Shown here: in pieces, positions 34,060 to 43,856 of the stretch
Numbering within the stretch: position 1 is the first letter of the stretch
Layout: every line of letters starts with the position of its first letter
Source of the DNA: CAYJMQ01 sp964371555
GTDB taxonomy: Bacteria > Bdellovibrionota > JACOXK01 > 2-02-FULL-40-11
Direction: 5' to 3'
Assembly: GCA_964371555.1 (NCBI GenBank)
Contig: CAYJMQ010000004.1
Span: 1 to 64,000 of the forward strand
DNA: 64,000 nucleotides
Position numbers and translations under genes: made by a program
Notes under the pieces: model-generated
What the model was told of the DNA's origin: nothing
What the model saw: the letters and a program-made list of their open reading frames with translations, nothing else
Databases searched by the model: none

Positions 34060-35393
34060 AAAGCAACCAATTTTTCACCTTCACGCGCAGAGGGAATCAG
34101 AAAAATTTCCTCATTCAGGGATTTCCTTATGGAGGGTTTATCTGACAAAAGTTTGCCCGTGCCAATGACTATCGATACATAATTTCGACTTAATGCCTTC
34201 ACTTCTTTCTCTTCTATGCCATCCCCTGGGCCATCCCCTGGGTTTTTTTCTACAAGAGCAGACAGTTTTTTCCCAACTTGATTTTCCAAAAAGGCGATAT
34301 GGCGCCGCTGACTCATCTCTCGAAGCCTCTCTGCCCGCCTTCCAATTTCTGATCTCTTCACCTGCTCAGGGAATCTTACAGCCGAAGTCCCCTCTCGGCT
34401 GGAGTATGGAAACACGTGGAGCTTGCTCCAGGGGATAGACTCGAGGAAATGACAGCTGTTGTGAAATCTCTCTTCAGTTTCATACGGAAAACCGCAGATC
34501 AGATCGATACCAATAAAAACATCTTTAAAATCGTTCGAAATTTTTCTGATCAGCTTTTCATAATAAGAAACCGAATAATTTCTTTTCATCTTCTCCAAAA
34601 TGAAGTCATCACCCGACTGAAGCGGCAGATGAAAATGGGGACAAAAGATGACGGAATCTCTAAGAACAGATAGCAGTTCATCACTCACATCTTCCGGCTC
34701 GAGCGAGCTGATCCGGAGTCGAAGAAGCTTTGTTTCATTTTCAATTCGTCGGACCAACGCCGCCAGAGTAACTTTGGGCGAAAGATCGGCTCCGTAAGAA
34801 CCTAAAGAGACCCCCGTCAGAACCACCTCTTTGACATCGGCATCGATAAGCGTTCGAATCTGGTCGATAACTCGATCTGGCGCAAGACTCCTGCTCTTCC
34901 CCCTTGCATAAGGAATCACACAAAAGGTGCAGAAATCGTTGCAGCCATCCTGAATCTTTAGAAAAAAACGGGTGCGTTCAGCCGGTTTTTGAACGGGAGA
35001 ATGCTGAAATTCGATATTTTTAAACGCATTTTGGACCCAAAGCTTTGGTTGAATCAAAAATCGATGTTCATTTAAAATTTCGGGGATCTTGTGTTTCAGG
35101 GTATTCCCAACGATAAAATCGATCCCTTCCATCTTTGCCCATTCCTGAAATCTCGTCTGGGCAGAACATCCGGTGATGACAATGGCGGCATTCGGATTTT
35201 TCTTTTTAAAACGTCGAATCGCCTGTTTTGCTTCCTGATCCGCTTTTTCAGTCACCGTGCAGCTATTGACAATATAAATATCGGCAACGTCATCCGTAGA
35301 GACAGATTCAAATTCAGAGAGGCTCGATTTGAGCATTTCACTATCTGAATAATTCACCTTGCAGCCAAATGTCTCAACCGCAACCCGCTTCAA
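34056..35393 (-). CDS. mtaB: tRNA t6A37 methylthiotransferase MtaB
   Basis: 445 aa. Converts t6A37 to ms2t6A37. N-terminal cluster Cys11 (FGCKVN), Cys45 (NSCTVTE), Cys76 (GCSAQ); radical-SAM triad GCNDFCTFC; VLTGVSLGSYG; LRISSLEPEDV; HLPLQSGDDFIL. The FGCKVN/VLTG spelling separates MtaB from MiaB and RimO. The C-terminal TRAM-like part carries the insert PGDGPGDG, encoded by a 12-bp direct tandem duplication (34218-34241). It overlaps mnmA upstream and the porin downstream by 4 nt each. Confidence 0.94.
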   Translation of the reverse strand: MKRVAVETFGCKVNYSDSEMLKSSLSEFESVSTDDVADIYIVNSCTVTEKADQEAKQAIRRFKKKNPNAAIVITGCSAQTRFQEWAKMEGIDFIVGNTLKHKIPEILNEHRFLIQPKLWVQNAFKNIEFQHSPVQKPAERTRFFLKIQDGCNDFCTFCVIPYARGKSRSLAPDRVIDQIRTLIDADVKEVVLTGVSLGSYGADLSPKVTLAALVRRIENETKLLRLRISSLEPEDVSDELLSVLRDSVIFCPHFHLPLQSGDDFILEKMKRNYSVSYYEKLIRKISNDFKDVFIGIDLICGFPYETEERFHNSCHFLESIPWSKLHVFPYSSREGTSAVRFPEQVKRSEIGRRAERLREMSQRRHIAFLENQVGKKLSALVEKNPGDGPGDGIEEKEVKALSRNYVSIVIGTGKLLSDKPSIRKSLNEEIFLIPSAREGEKLVAL

Positions 35394-36496
35394 CGGATCC
35401 CCCTTTCGATAAATCCCCCCCCCAACAGACGCTCCTTCTCATAAAAAACCACAGCCTGTCCCGGGGTGACGGCCCGCTGGGGAGTTAAAAATGTCAGCTG
35501 AATTTGAGAAGGAGACTCATTATAGGAAGCATCCAATTCAGCCTCAATCTCGAAAACACTGTGTCGAATGCGGGTTGTTACCTCATTTGATTTCGGCATG
35601 GAAAGCCAATTTATCTGTTTTGCGATGAGACCACGAAATTGCAAATCCTTTCTCTCACCTACCGTTACTGTATTTGTTCTTGAATCAATATCGATCACAT
35701 AGAGTGGTTCTTTGGGGGATGGTCCAAAAGCTCCAATTCCCTTCCTCTGCCCCACCGTAAATCGGAATGCCCCGTCATGTTCGCCCAAAATTTCCCCTTT
35801 TTGATCAACAATGGAGCCAGAATATTTGCCGGCACCGCCATTTAGTTTTCCTTCAATGAAAGAGGCATAATTGTTATTCGGGATAAAACAGATCTCCATA
35901 CTTTCGGGCTTATCCGCATTGGGGAGATTTGCCCGTTTTGCGATATCGCGCACTTCAGATTTGGTCAGTCCCCCCAATGGAAAAAGGAGATAGGAGAGCT
36001 CTTTTTTGGGCAAACCAAAAAGAAAATAGCTCTGATCTTTTTTGCGATCTTTGGCTTTTAACACCTCGTACTCTGAAGTTTCACGATTATGATGAATGCG
36101 CGCGTAATGCCCTGTTGCCAAATAGTCGGCCTTGAGCTCTTTTGCCTTCATCAGGAGATTTTTGAATTTTACCTCTTCATTGCATTTCACACAGGGATTC
36201 GGTGTGCGCGCGTTAAGATATTCGCCAACAAAATAGTCGACCACTTTTTCTTTGAAAACTTTTTCAAAGTTTAAAACATAATAAGGGATATCTAAAATCT
36301 GTGACACACGGCGGGCTTGATCGACCTCTTTCAAAGAGCAGCAGCTGTCGAAGCGATCATCCGAGTCAGAGTGGTCATAAAGCTGCATTGAAACCCCGAT
36401 GACTTCGTATCCATCTTCTTTAAGAATCGCAGCCGCTGTCGACGAATCGACCCCGCCTGAGAGCGCCACAACCACTCTTTTTTTCTTTACTGACAT
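35390..36496 (-). CDS. mnmA: tRNA-specific 2-thiouridylase MnmA
   Basis: 368 aa from ATG 36496 (MSVKKKRVVVALSGGVDSS), inside the end of iscS. PP-loop SGGVDSS, catalytic Cys pair in TPNPCVKCN and ESMEICFIP, GHYARI and the C-terminal beta-barrel (TPGQAVVFY). It makes s2U34 in Lys, Glu and Gln tRNAs with sulphur relayed from IscS, which is encoded just upstream. Confidence 0.96.
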   Translation of the reverse strand: MSVKKKRVVVALSGGVDSSTAAAILKEDGYEVIGVSMQLYDHSDSDDRFDSCCSLKEVDQARRVSQILDIPYYVLNFEKVFKEKVVDYFVGEYLNARTPNPCVKCNEEVKFKNLLMKAKELKADYLATGHYARIHHNRETSEYEVLKAKDRKKDQSYFLFGLPKKELSYLLFPLGGLTKSEVRDIAKRANLPNADKPESMEICFIPNNNYASFIEGKLNGGAGKYSGSIVDQKGEILGEHDGAFRFTVGQRKGIGAFGPSPKEPLYVIDIDSRTNTVTVGERKDLQFRGLIAKQINWLSMPKSNEVTTRIRHSVFEIEAELDASYNESPSQIQLTFLTPQRAVTPGQAVVFYEKERLLGGGFIERGIR

Positions 36497-37644
36497 GCCC
36501 TGTTCATCCTTCGAAGGTCTGAGACAATTTCGGGCAGACACCGAATGACTGTTTCAATATCCTCCTCTTTTGTTTGATACCCCAGACTAAAACGAACAGA
36601 GCTAAGGGCCAATTCCTCCGAAACCCCCATTGCCAAAAGCACATGTGAAGGATCAAGCAATCCGCTCGAGCAGGCGGAGCCAGATGAGGCGGCAATCCCC
36701 TGAAGATCGAGATTGAGAAGCAGCCCCTCCCCATCGAGTCCGTCAAAGCTTACATTCAATGTGTTTGGAACACGCGCCGCCCCCAAACCATTGACATAAG
36801 CCCCTGATATGCAGCTCACTATCCCCTCCTCCAGGGCATTCCTCAATTTTTCTATTCGCTTCATATCGAAAAAATTTTCCTCTTCAATCTGCTGGCAGGC
36901 AGCGCCGAATCCAACGATAGCTGGAACATTCTCTGTCCCCCCCCGTCTTTTTCTCTCCTGATTTCCACCATGAATCAATGCATCAAGCTTCATCCCGCCC
37001 CGAATAATAAGCGCTCCCGCCCCTTTTGGACCATAGATCTTATGGCTTGAGAGAGAGACAAGATCAGCAGGAATCTCATCAAAGTAAAAGGGCATTTTCC
37101 CGGCAAGCTGCACAGCGTCGGTATGAAATACAATCTGCCGCTCTTTTAAAAGAGCGGCAATTTTCTTTATCGGCATGATCGCCCCGGTCTCATTATTTGC
37201 AGCCTGAACAGAAACAAGAATCGTATCTTTGCGAATGGCGTTTTTAAGTTCATCCAAATTGATTTCACCCCTGGCATTGACAGAAAGATAAGTCACCTCT
37301 GCTCCGTATGTTTTCAAATAGTGAAGACACTCCAGAATCGATTTGTGTTCCACTTTTGTCGAAATAATATGACGCCCTTTCTTCTGAAATTTAAAATAAA
37401 CCCCTTTTAGCGCCAGATTATTCGCTTCTGTGCCGCCACTCACAAAAATAACTTCTTGAGGATCAACGTGAAAAAGGCTGGCGACTTTTTCACGTGAAAT
37501 CATCACCCCCTCTTTTGCCTCGCGCCCCGCCCAATGAATACTCGATGGATTTCCATAAGATGCTTTCAGATACGGAACCATCGCTTCATAGACGGCGGGT
37601 TTCAGCGGGGTTGTTGCGTTGTAATCGAGATAGATTCGTGACAT
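36487..37644 (-). CDS. iscS: Cysteine desulfurase (IscS/NifS family)
   Basis: 385 aa PLP enzyme that takes sulphur from cysteine. IYLDYNATTPLKP at the N-terminus, GTEANNLAL, HTDAVQ, the Schiff-base Lys202 (SSHKIYGPKGAG), RRGGTENVPAIVGFG and the persulphide Cys325 on the mobile loop SSGSACSSG. The loop type is class I (IscS/NifS). It has a GGAG ribosome binding site. It leads the operon iscS-mnmA-mtaB-porin; no iscU or iscR follows, which suggests tRNA thiolation as the main role of this copy. Confidence 0.93.
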   Translation of the reverse strand: MSRIYLDYNATTPLKPAVYEAMVPYLKASYGNPSSIHWAGREAKEGVMISREKVASLFHVDPQEVIFVSGGTEANNLALKGVYFKFQKKGRHIISTKVEHKSILECLHYLKTYGAEVTYLSVNARGEINLDELKNAIRKDTILVSVQAANNETGAIMPIKKIAALLKERQIVFHTDAVQLAGKMPFYFDEIPADLVSLSSHKIYGPKGAGALIIRGGMKLDALIHGGNQERKRRGGTENVPAIVGFGAACQQIEEENFFDMKRIEKLRNALEEGIVSCISGAYVNGLGAARVPNTLNVSFDGLDGEGLLLNLDLQGIAASSGSACSSGLLDPSHVLLAMGVSEELALSSVRFSLGYQTKEEDIETVIRCLPEIVSDLRRMNRACQ

Positions 37645-37736
37645 CTGCTTTTCTCCGGGACGTGTCCCTTCGGGATCAAATTGTACGAAGTAACATTTCT
37701 TCCCGCGTCAGTCAACGGAGAGGGAACAATGACCTC

Positions 37737-38954
37737 TTAAAACGAATAACGAGCTTCCAAAATAGTGCTGTTTTTTCCATCCAGATGTTCCGGATGTAGA
37801 AGTCCTTCCAAGGTGAAACGCATATTCGGACTCGGTTGGGCAACGAAACTAATGACATAACGACTAAAATCTTGAAAATCGCTTTCATGGTAATTAAATT
37901 CTTCGTAACGAAAGACAGGAGTCAACCATGCCCAAAAAAACTGATTATAAAGAAGCTCGATGGCAAAACTGTTTGTATTGAGCTTTCTTCCAAGTGCGTC
38001 CATGTTGCCATCTCTGCCTGCCTGGAAAAGCCCGCTCAATTCAAACGAGTGGTATTCAACACCTATATCTCCCCCCACGCGAAAAAAACTGTTTCTAAAA
38101 GCGGCATTATCGGTCGTATAGTTCGACCTCCCAAAATAACCGAAGCCCCCCGCACGTAACCCCTCGCTCATATCCCCTTCCCCATTAAAATGCATGCCGA
38201 CCGGCTTCCAAAGAAGCCTCGCATAGTAATCTTTTTGTGATCCGATGTCATTCAAATTGCCACTGCCATTGACCACCGCGGCCGAATAAGAAAGCCGATC
38301 CGCTACAATACCGTTGAGCTCTGCGCCAAGCTGGCTATTTCTCATTCTGAATGCTGAGGGAGAAAGATTGGGACCAGCCGTTACAACGCGTGTGTCGCTA
38401 TAAAGATAGTTTCTCAGCATTAATCTTCTGTGAGCAGAAAAGGCATTGGTGGCTGGTTCAAAATAACCGAGCTGAAGATTGAATGCGTTTTTGGGCAAGC
38501 GCGCGCCGAAAAGATCATAAATCCCCAAAAACATTCGCGAAAAAGGGGTGCCGGGAAAGGTACCTTCATCAATGGCTGTAAAATCTGCCCAAAATGAAAA
38601 GGTTTCTCCCAGACTATCACCATAAAAAAATTCGAGTTCATGAAGCTCAAACGTAAAACGACTGTCCTCCACTCTTTGTGCCCTCAGATGTCCCACTCCG
38701 CCCGCGGGGAAAATAGCAGCGACCTTAGACGGCCACTCCCCCCCCAAAGGAATCTGCTTGATCTTTGCCATCTCCTCATCCCCTTTTGGAAATCGATAGC
38801 CATGAAGACGAAATGACTCGCCATAAGCATTAAGTTTGGGATAAGCGGTGTGACAAAGATTACAGCTTGTTCCATATTTTCGCGCAAAATAAGGCATTCC
38901 AAATGATAAGGACGGCAACAATATGAGACCGACAACAAAGATTGTGGTACGCAT
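37737..38954 (-). CDS. Single-haem c-type cytochrome fused to an outer-membrane porin (Cyc2-like layout)
   Basis: 405 aa from ATG 38954 (AGGGGGAG ribosome binding site); the frame opens 8 codons earlier. Signal peptide to SLSFG, then MPYFARKYGTSCNLCHTAYPKLNAYGESF: a CXXCH haem c site at about residues 28-32 of the precursor. The other ~360 residues are a beta-barrel (FTFELHELEFFYGDSLGETFSFWADF..., many YF/WF-ended strands, ending STILEARYSF). One haem plus a barrel is the layout of Cyc2-type outer-membrane electron conduits and of a broader uncharacterised family with the same CxxCH..P.LN.YG start. Direction and partner of electron flow are unknown. It lies 52 nt behind the TolC-like gene on the same strand. 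Confidence 0.75.
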   Translation of the reverse strand: MRTTIFVVGLILLPSLSFGMPYFARKYGTSCNLCHTAYPKLNAYGESFRLHGYRFPKGDEEMAKIKQIPLGGEWPSKVAAIFPAGGVGHLRAQRVEDSRFTFELHELEFFYGDSLGETFSFWADFTAIDEGTFPGTPFSRMFLGIYDLFGARLPKNAFNLQLGYFEPATNAFSAHRRLMLRNYLYSDTRVVTAGPNLSPSAFRMRNSQLGAELNGIVADRLSYSAAVVNGSGNLNDIGSQKDYYARLLWKPVGMHFNGEGDMSEGLRAGGFGYFGRSNYTTDNAAFRNSFFRVGGDIGVEYHSFELSGLFQAGRDGNMDALGRKLNTNSFAIELLYNQFFWAWLTPVFRYEEFNYHESDFQDFSRYVISFVAQPSPNMRFTLEGLLHPEHLDGKNSTILEARYSF

Positions 38955-39006
38955 TTTTCTCCCCCTTTTGTAGTTCATTTTAAAATAGTTTTTTGTCTAA
39001 GAATTC

Positions 39007-40281
39007 TCATCGTCCGACCATTGCCAGAATATCTGCTCGAGCAAGATGATAATTCTTTCGTAGTTCCGAATATCTTTTCTTATATTCGATATATTTTTGC
39101 GTTGCGCTAAGAACATCTGGAGAGTTTTTAACACCTCTCTTATATTCGCCCAGTGTTCGATCGAAATAAAGTTTCCCTAACTTCAAGTTTTTCTCCCCAA
39201 TATGAACAAGCTCGTGAATGACTTTTAATTCTGATTTCATTGCCTCAAAACGAGCTTCTAATTCTTTTTGACGTTGAAGAGAAAGACTCTCAAATGCCAT
39301 GGCTTGAAGACCTGCGGCAGCGCCTTCTGCTTTAGATTGAAAACCATCAAAAATATCAAGAGTTACTTTAATCCCGCCAACAGTTTCATATCGAGCATTC
39401 CGTGTGGCTGCTTCTCGTTCTCTCTGCGTATACAAAAAATACCCCGCATAACCATCAATACTGGGAGTCCACCAACGATAAAATTGTTTTTTTTGAAATT
39501 CAAAAGCTTCTTGATTTGCTTTTAATTGTAAAATTTCTCGATGAGAATTAATTAAATCCGCCTTTAAAGCCAAAAGGCCCTCATCGTGCTGATGTGGAGC
39601 GGCATCAATAGTTTCAAGATTTGTCTCTGGAGACAATCCCAATACAGCGTTTAACTCACGTTGAAAATTAGAAGACATCAATTCAGCCTGTCTCAAGTCT
39701 TGTTCAAGTTGAATTTTATTGATTTCAAACTCAATTCTGTCTGTAAGGGTTGCTAAGCCTGCTTGAATACGTTTTTCAGAAGCTCCTTTATTTTTTTCAT
39801 TAAGATCTAGCGCTTCTTTAAAAATGTTTTGTGTCTCTTTTTGGAAAACTAAATTCCAATAAATTCCTCTTGCCTTCGTTAATTCCTCAAAATATATTTT
39901 TTGCTGTTCCTGCTGAGAAGCATTCAACTGTTTTTCTCGGACAGATCCTTCTAATGAATCCCGCCCCCCTTTAAAAAGATTTATTTTTGTCTCAATTCCT
40001 CCAAAGGGTTGTTGCCTGGTGTCGCCAAATTCCCCGGATTTGAATGATTCCCCTCCAACTGAAACACCTAACGTAGGAAGATAAGACCGCAAAAGATACC
40101 CTGTGCGAGCTTCTCCCGATTGAACTGAAAAAGTGGCTCCCTGAACACTTTTATTTTTTTCTTTTACAAGGCTTGGTAAATCTTCAAAGTTAATTTTAAG
40201 AGCGGTGGTTCCCGTTCCTCTTGAAGGAACCACCGCAATTGTTAAAATAATAATTTTAATAAATGATTTTTTATTCAACAT
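39007..40281 (-). CDS. TolC-family outer-membrane efflux protein (CzcC/CusC-like)
   Basis: 424 aa. Signal peptide, then two repeats of long coiled-coil helices with short strands, as in TolC: LKINFEDLPSLVKEKNKSVQGATFSVQSGEARTGY...LPTLGVSVGG, and the second half GEYKRGVKNSPDVLSATQKYIEYKKRYSELRKNYHLARADIL. Gene order with an HME-RND pump implies it is the outer-membrane exit duct for metal ions. It starts 4 nt after the small His-rich exported gene. AT-rich, with codon use unlike iscS or mnmA. Confidence 0.85.
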   Translation of the reverse strand: MLNKKSFIKIIILTIAVVPSRGTGTTALKINFEDLPSLVKEKNKSVQGATFSVQSGEARTGYLLRSYLPTLGVSVGGESFKSGEFGDTRQQPFGGIETKINLFKGGRDSLEGSVREKQLNASQQEQQKIYFEELTKARGIYWNLVFQKETQNIFKEALDLNEKNKGASEKRIQAGLATLTDRIEFEINKIQLEQDLRQAELMSSNFQRELNAVLGLSPETNLETIDAAPHQHDEGLLALKADLINSHREILQLKANQEAFEFQKKQFYRWWTPSIDGYAGYFLYTQREREAATRNARYETVGGIKVTLDIFDGFQSKAEGAAAGLQAMAFESLSLQRQKELEARFEAMKSELKVIHELVHIGEKNLKLGKLYFDRTLGEYKRGVKNSPDVLSATQKYIEYKKRYSELRKNYHLARADILAMVGR

Positions 40282-40285
40282 ATTT

Positions 40286-40702
40286 TTAATTTTGAGGAGG
40301 CTCTACCTGAAAAGTAACTGTCTCCTTTTTGCCTTTATAATCTACGATAAGTTCTAAGAGATATCTATGGGTACCTTTGATTTGAGGTTTTGCTTCAAAG
40401 TGATCGTTGACAATATCTAATTTAATCGTTTGTTTTTTCTTTTTTGGTATCTGCACGGCTGCCACAATAGAAATATCTTTAAGAGATATAGGAGAGAGTT
40501 TATGGGTTAAAGGGTAGAGCTTTATCCCGGATGAATCATTCACAAGCTCGATATAAAGCAGGGTTACCCCTTTCACTGTTCCTCCATGAGGAGCTTGAAT
40601 GGCGCCAGGGAGAACATCGTGTCCTTCATGTGCTTGAACAAAATCCCAGGACGTTATTAATCCCAGGATGAAAAAAGTTAAAATAAGATATCGATATTTC
40701 AT
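40286..40702 (-). CDS. Small exported protein of the metal-efflux operon
   Basis: 138 aa. Signal peptide ending VQA, mature start HEGHD with further His at APHGG. It continues VKGVTLLYIELVNDSSGIKLYPLTHKLSPI and a second beta-rich half that ends KKETVTFQVEPPQN. HGG..K....YIELV...IKLYPL resembles a small metal-binding domain found at the N-terminus of some membrane-fusion proteins or as separate genes in RND metal operons. It sits exactly where the missing adaptor gene would be. Overlaps the pump stop by 4 nt (ATGA). Role as periplasmic metal carrier or mini-adaptor is inference. Confidence 0.65.
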   Translation of the reverse strand: MKYRYLILTFFILGLITSWDFVQAHEGHDVLPGAIQAPHGGTVKGVTLLYIELVNDSSGIKLYPLTHKLSPISLKDISIVAAVQIPKKKKQTIKLDIVNDHFEAKPQIKGTHRYLLELIVDYKGKKETVTFQVEPPQN

Positions 40703-43700
40703 GTGTCATGACCTCCTTCGATAACAGGTTTTTGATAAGTTGCAGCTCTTTCAGCCGATTTTCTTCCAAAATGGAAGAAGACTGTTGGGGTTACAATCAT
40801 ATCCAAAAGAGTGGAGCTAAAAAGTCCCCCCACAATAACAACAGCAACCGGGTGCAAAATTTCTTTACCAGCTTGTCCTTTAGCCAGAACAAAAGGAATA
40901 AGCGCTAACATGGCTGTCAATGCTGTCATTAAGACAGGGACAAGTCGTTCAAGAGAACCTCGAATGACCATCTGTCTAGAAAAATTTTCACCTTCATGTT
41001 TCATGAGATGAAGATAATGAGAAATCATCATAATGCCATTTCGGCTGGCAATGCCGCAAAGCGTAATAAAGGCTACCAATGTTGCTACGGACAAAATGCG
41101 AGAAGAAAGAAAAATAGCAATAAGGCTCCCAATTAAAGCCATGGGAATATTAAGCATAATTTGGATGGCAATAAAGCTGGATTTGAAATGTCCATACAAA
41201 ACCAGAAATATACCTAAGAGAGAAAGGATGCCCAAAAAAGTAATGAGTTTTGAAGCTTTTTGCTGACTTTCAAATTGACCTCCAAAATTAATAAAATAAC
41301 CATCAGGTAATTTTATATTTTTGCTGATTTTAGATTTTATATCTTGAATTAAACTATCTAAGTCTCGACCGGATGCGTTGGCTTGAACCACGATTCTTCT
41401 TTGAACGTTTTCTCGATTGATAATATTTGGGCCTGTCGATTCATATACATCAGCTACCTCTTCCAAAGTTACCCGTGTACCATCGGGCATAATTTTTATA
41501 AGTGTTTTTTTCATAAGTTCAATGTTAGAACGGGAACTGTCATCAAATCTCATAAATACATTAAAAAATCTTTGGTTCTCCAAAGTATAGGCTACAATTT
41601 CACCATGTAATGCCATCTCAAGCATCGATGCAAGACTACCCAGAACAATGCCATATTTGGCTGCTTCTTCTCTTAATAACTGAATTTTTACTTGAGGGAT
41701 GAGCACCTGTTGCTCTATTTGCAGGTCAACCAATCCCCGGGTACCTTCAATGGCCTTGTGAATTTCAGCTGCCTTGTTTCTTAATGTCGTTAGATCTGTT
41801 CCGAAAATCTTAATCGCAATTTGAGCACGAACCCCTGACAGCAAATGATCTAATCTGTGGGATATTGGCTGGCCAATATTTACATAAATGCCAGAAATGG
41901 TGGTTAATTTTTCTCGAATGTCATTTAAAACAGCTTCTCGAGATCGATGAGATTTGGCCTTAAAATCGACATCGATTTCAGAATAATGGACACCTTCAGC
42001 ATGTTCATCCATTTCTGCGCGTCCTGTTCTCCTGGCAACTGATTTCACCTCAGAAACACTTAAAATAAGTTGTTCAGCCTGGGTACCAATTTTATTACTT
42101 TCTTCAAGAGAAATACCCGGATTTGCTAAGACAGTAATGGTAGCTGTGCCTTCGTTGAATTTAGGCAAAAATTCTTTTCCCATAAATAAAATTAATGTCA
42201 ATGAGGCAAGAAAGAGTATGCCTAACCCACCCATCACAATTTTGGGATGGTCTAGCCCCCAATTGAGAAATTTTTCATCCCAATATTTTAAAAAGCGCAC
42301 AAACCATCCTTCATCTCGCTCCATGAGTTTGCCTTTGGTTAAAAGATAGGAACAAAGAGCAGGGGTTAGGGTTAAAGATACGATGAGAGAAGCTACTAAA
42401 GAAACACTATAAGCAATTCCTAATGGAATAAAAAGCCTTCCTTCTATTCCACTTAAATAAAAGAGAGGAAGAAAAACAAGAACAACAATAATGGTCGCAA
42501 AAACAATAGAGTTTCTTACTTCGGAAGAAGCATTATAAATAACTTCTAAAACGGGCAAAGGTTTTCCCAGTTTTTTATTTTCTCTAAGCCTGCGAAAAAT
42601 ATTTTCTACATCCACAATAGCATCATCTACCAATTCACCGATCGCAACAGCTAATCCGCCTAATGTCATCGTGTTTACCGTAATGCCAAAAAGTTTCATC
42701 ACAATGGCAGTTATGACAAAAGAGAGAGGAATGGCTGTGAGGGTAATCATTGTTGTCCGAAAATTAAGTAAGAAAATAAAAAGTACGATGATGACAAGAA
42801 TAGCGCCATCCCGCAGTGCTTCTTCGACATTATGAATGGCAGCTTCAATAAAGTGGGATTGCTTAAATAAGTCCTTTTCTAATTTAACATCGCTTGAAAA
42901 TCCTTTTGCAATTTCATCGAGCGCTTTATCAATACGCTTTGTGAGCTCTACCGTATTTGCTCCAGGTTGTTTTTGAATACTCAATATAACAGCCGGTTTG
43001 GCATTGACACTTCCATCTCCTCTTTTAATTTGAGCGCCAATTTTAACTTGAGCGACATCTTGAACAAGTTTTGGAACACCAAAATGCAGCCCCACCACTG
43101 AATTAAGAATATCTTCTTCTGAACGAACCATTCCAATATTTCTTATTAGAAATTCTTTCTTCTCCTGATCAATAAATCCACCGGTTGTATTTTGACTTAA
43201 ATGGGTCAGCGAGTGTTCAATGTCTTCCAGGGTTAATTGAAAATTTTGAATTTTTTCCGCAGAAAGTAAAATTTGATATTGCCGCACACCTCCTCCGATA
43301 GCAATCACTTGTGCAACACCGGGAATACTTAGAAGCCTTGGACGAATCACCCAATCTGCCAATGTTCTAAGTTCGAGAGGAGAAATTTCTCCTTTTTCAG
43401 AAATTAAACCAAGAAGCTGTATTTCCCCCATAATGGAAGCAATGGGCCCCATTACCGGGATTGCATTCTTTGGTAATTTTTCTTTTGCAAGTTGAAGTTT
43501 TTCAGATACAAGTTGTCTATTTCTATAAATATCCGTTCCCCAGTCAAACTCGACATAAACAACAGAAAGACCAATCCCGGAAGAAGAACGCACACGTTGA
43601 ACACCTGGCAATCCATTTAAAACCGTTTCAAGTTGAAGAGTAACCAAAGTCTCTACTTCTTCAGGAGCCATCCCTGGCGCTTCAGTTAAAATAGTTACTG

Positions 43701-43836
43701 TGGGGCGATTTAAATCAGGGAATACATCTACAGGCAGATGCATCAGTACATAGGTGCCGTAAACCAGCAAAAAAGCTGCGCTAGAGACAACAAAAAGTCG
43801 ATTGGTCAAAGAAAAACGAATAATTTTATTAAGCAT
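40699..43836 (-). CDS. Heavy-metal efflux RND pump (CusA/CzcA family)
   Basis: 1045 aa, full length. N-terminal helix and FPDLNRPTVTILTEAPGMAPEEVETLVTLQLE are diagnostic of the HME-RND family; twelve transmembrane helices and two large periplasmic loops follow. The proton-relay helix reads GGLAVAIGELVDDAIVDVEN. This differs from the DFGxxVDGAVV type of CzcA and the AIGAMVDAAIV type of CusA, so the cation cannot be named from it. Regulator type suggests Cu(I)/Ag(I). No membrane-fusion (CusB/CzcB) gene is present in the operon. AT-rich. Confidence 0.93.
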   Translation of the reverse strand: MLNKIIRFSLTNRLFVVSSAAFLLVYGTYVLMHLPVDVFPDLNRPTVTILTEAPGMAPEEVETLVTLQLETVLNGLPGVQRVRSSSGIGLSVVYVEFDWGTDIYRNRQLVSEKLQLAKEKLPKNAIPVMGPIASIMGEIQLLGLISEKGEISPLELRTLADWVIRPRLLSIPGVAQVIAIGGGVRQYQILLSAEKIQNFQLTLEDIEHSLTHLSQNTTGGFIDQEKKEFLIRNIGMVRSEEDILNSVVGLHFGVPKLVQDVAQVKIGAQIKRGDGSVNAKPAVILSIQKQPGANTVELTKRIDKALDEIAKGFSSDVKLEKDLFKQSHFIEAAIHNVEEALRDGAILVIIVLFIFLLNFRTTMITLTAIPLSFVITAIVMKLFGITVNTMTLGGLAVAIGELVDDAIVDVENIFRRLRENKKLGKPLPVLEVIYNASSEVRNSIVFATIIVVLVFLPLFYLSGIEGRLFIPLGIAYSVSLVASLIVSLTLTPALCSYLLTKGKLMERDEGWFVRFLKYWDEKFLNWGLDHPKIVMGGLGILFLASLTLILFMGKEFLPKFNEGTATITVLANPGISLEESNKIGTQAEQLILSVSEVKSVARRTGRAEMDEHAEGVHYSEIDVDFKAKSHRSREAVLNDIREKLTTISGIYVNIGQPISHRLDHLLSGVRAQIAIKIFGTDLTTLRNKAAEIHKAIEGTRGLVDLQIEQQVLIPQVKIQLLREEAAKYGIVLGSLASMLEMALHGEIVAYTLENQRFFNVFMRFDDSSRSNIELMKKTLIKIMPDGTRVTLEEVADVYESTGPNIINRENVQRRIVVQANASGRDLDSLIQDIKSKISKNIKLPDGYFINFGGQFESQQKASKLITFLGILSLLGIFLVLYGHFKSSFIAIQIMLNIPMALIGSLIAIFLSSRILSVATLVAFITLCGIASRNGIMMISHYLHLMKHEGENFSRQMVIRGSLERLVPVLMTALTAMLALIPFVLAKGQAGKEILHPVAVVIVGGLFSSTLLDMIVTPTVFFHFGRKSAERAATYQKPVIEGGHDT

Positions 43837-43856
43837 TTTCTTGTATTTTAAATCTC

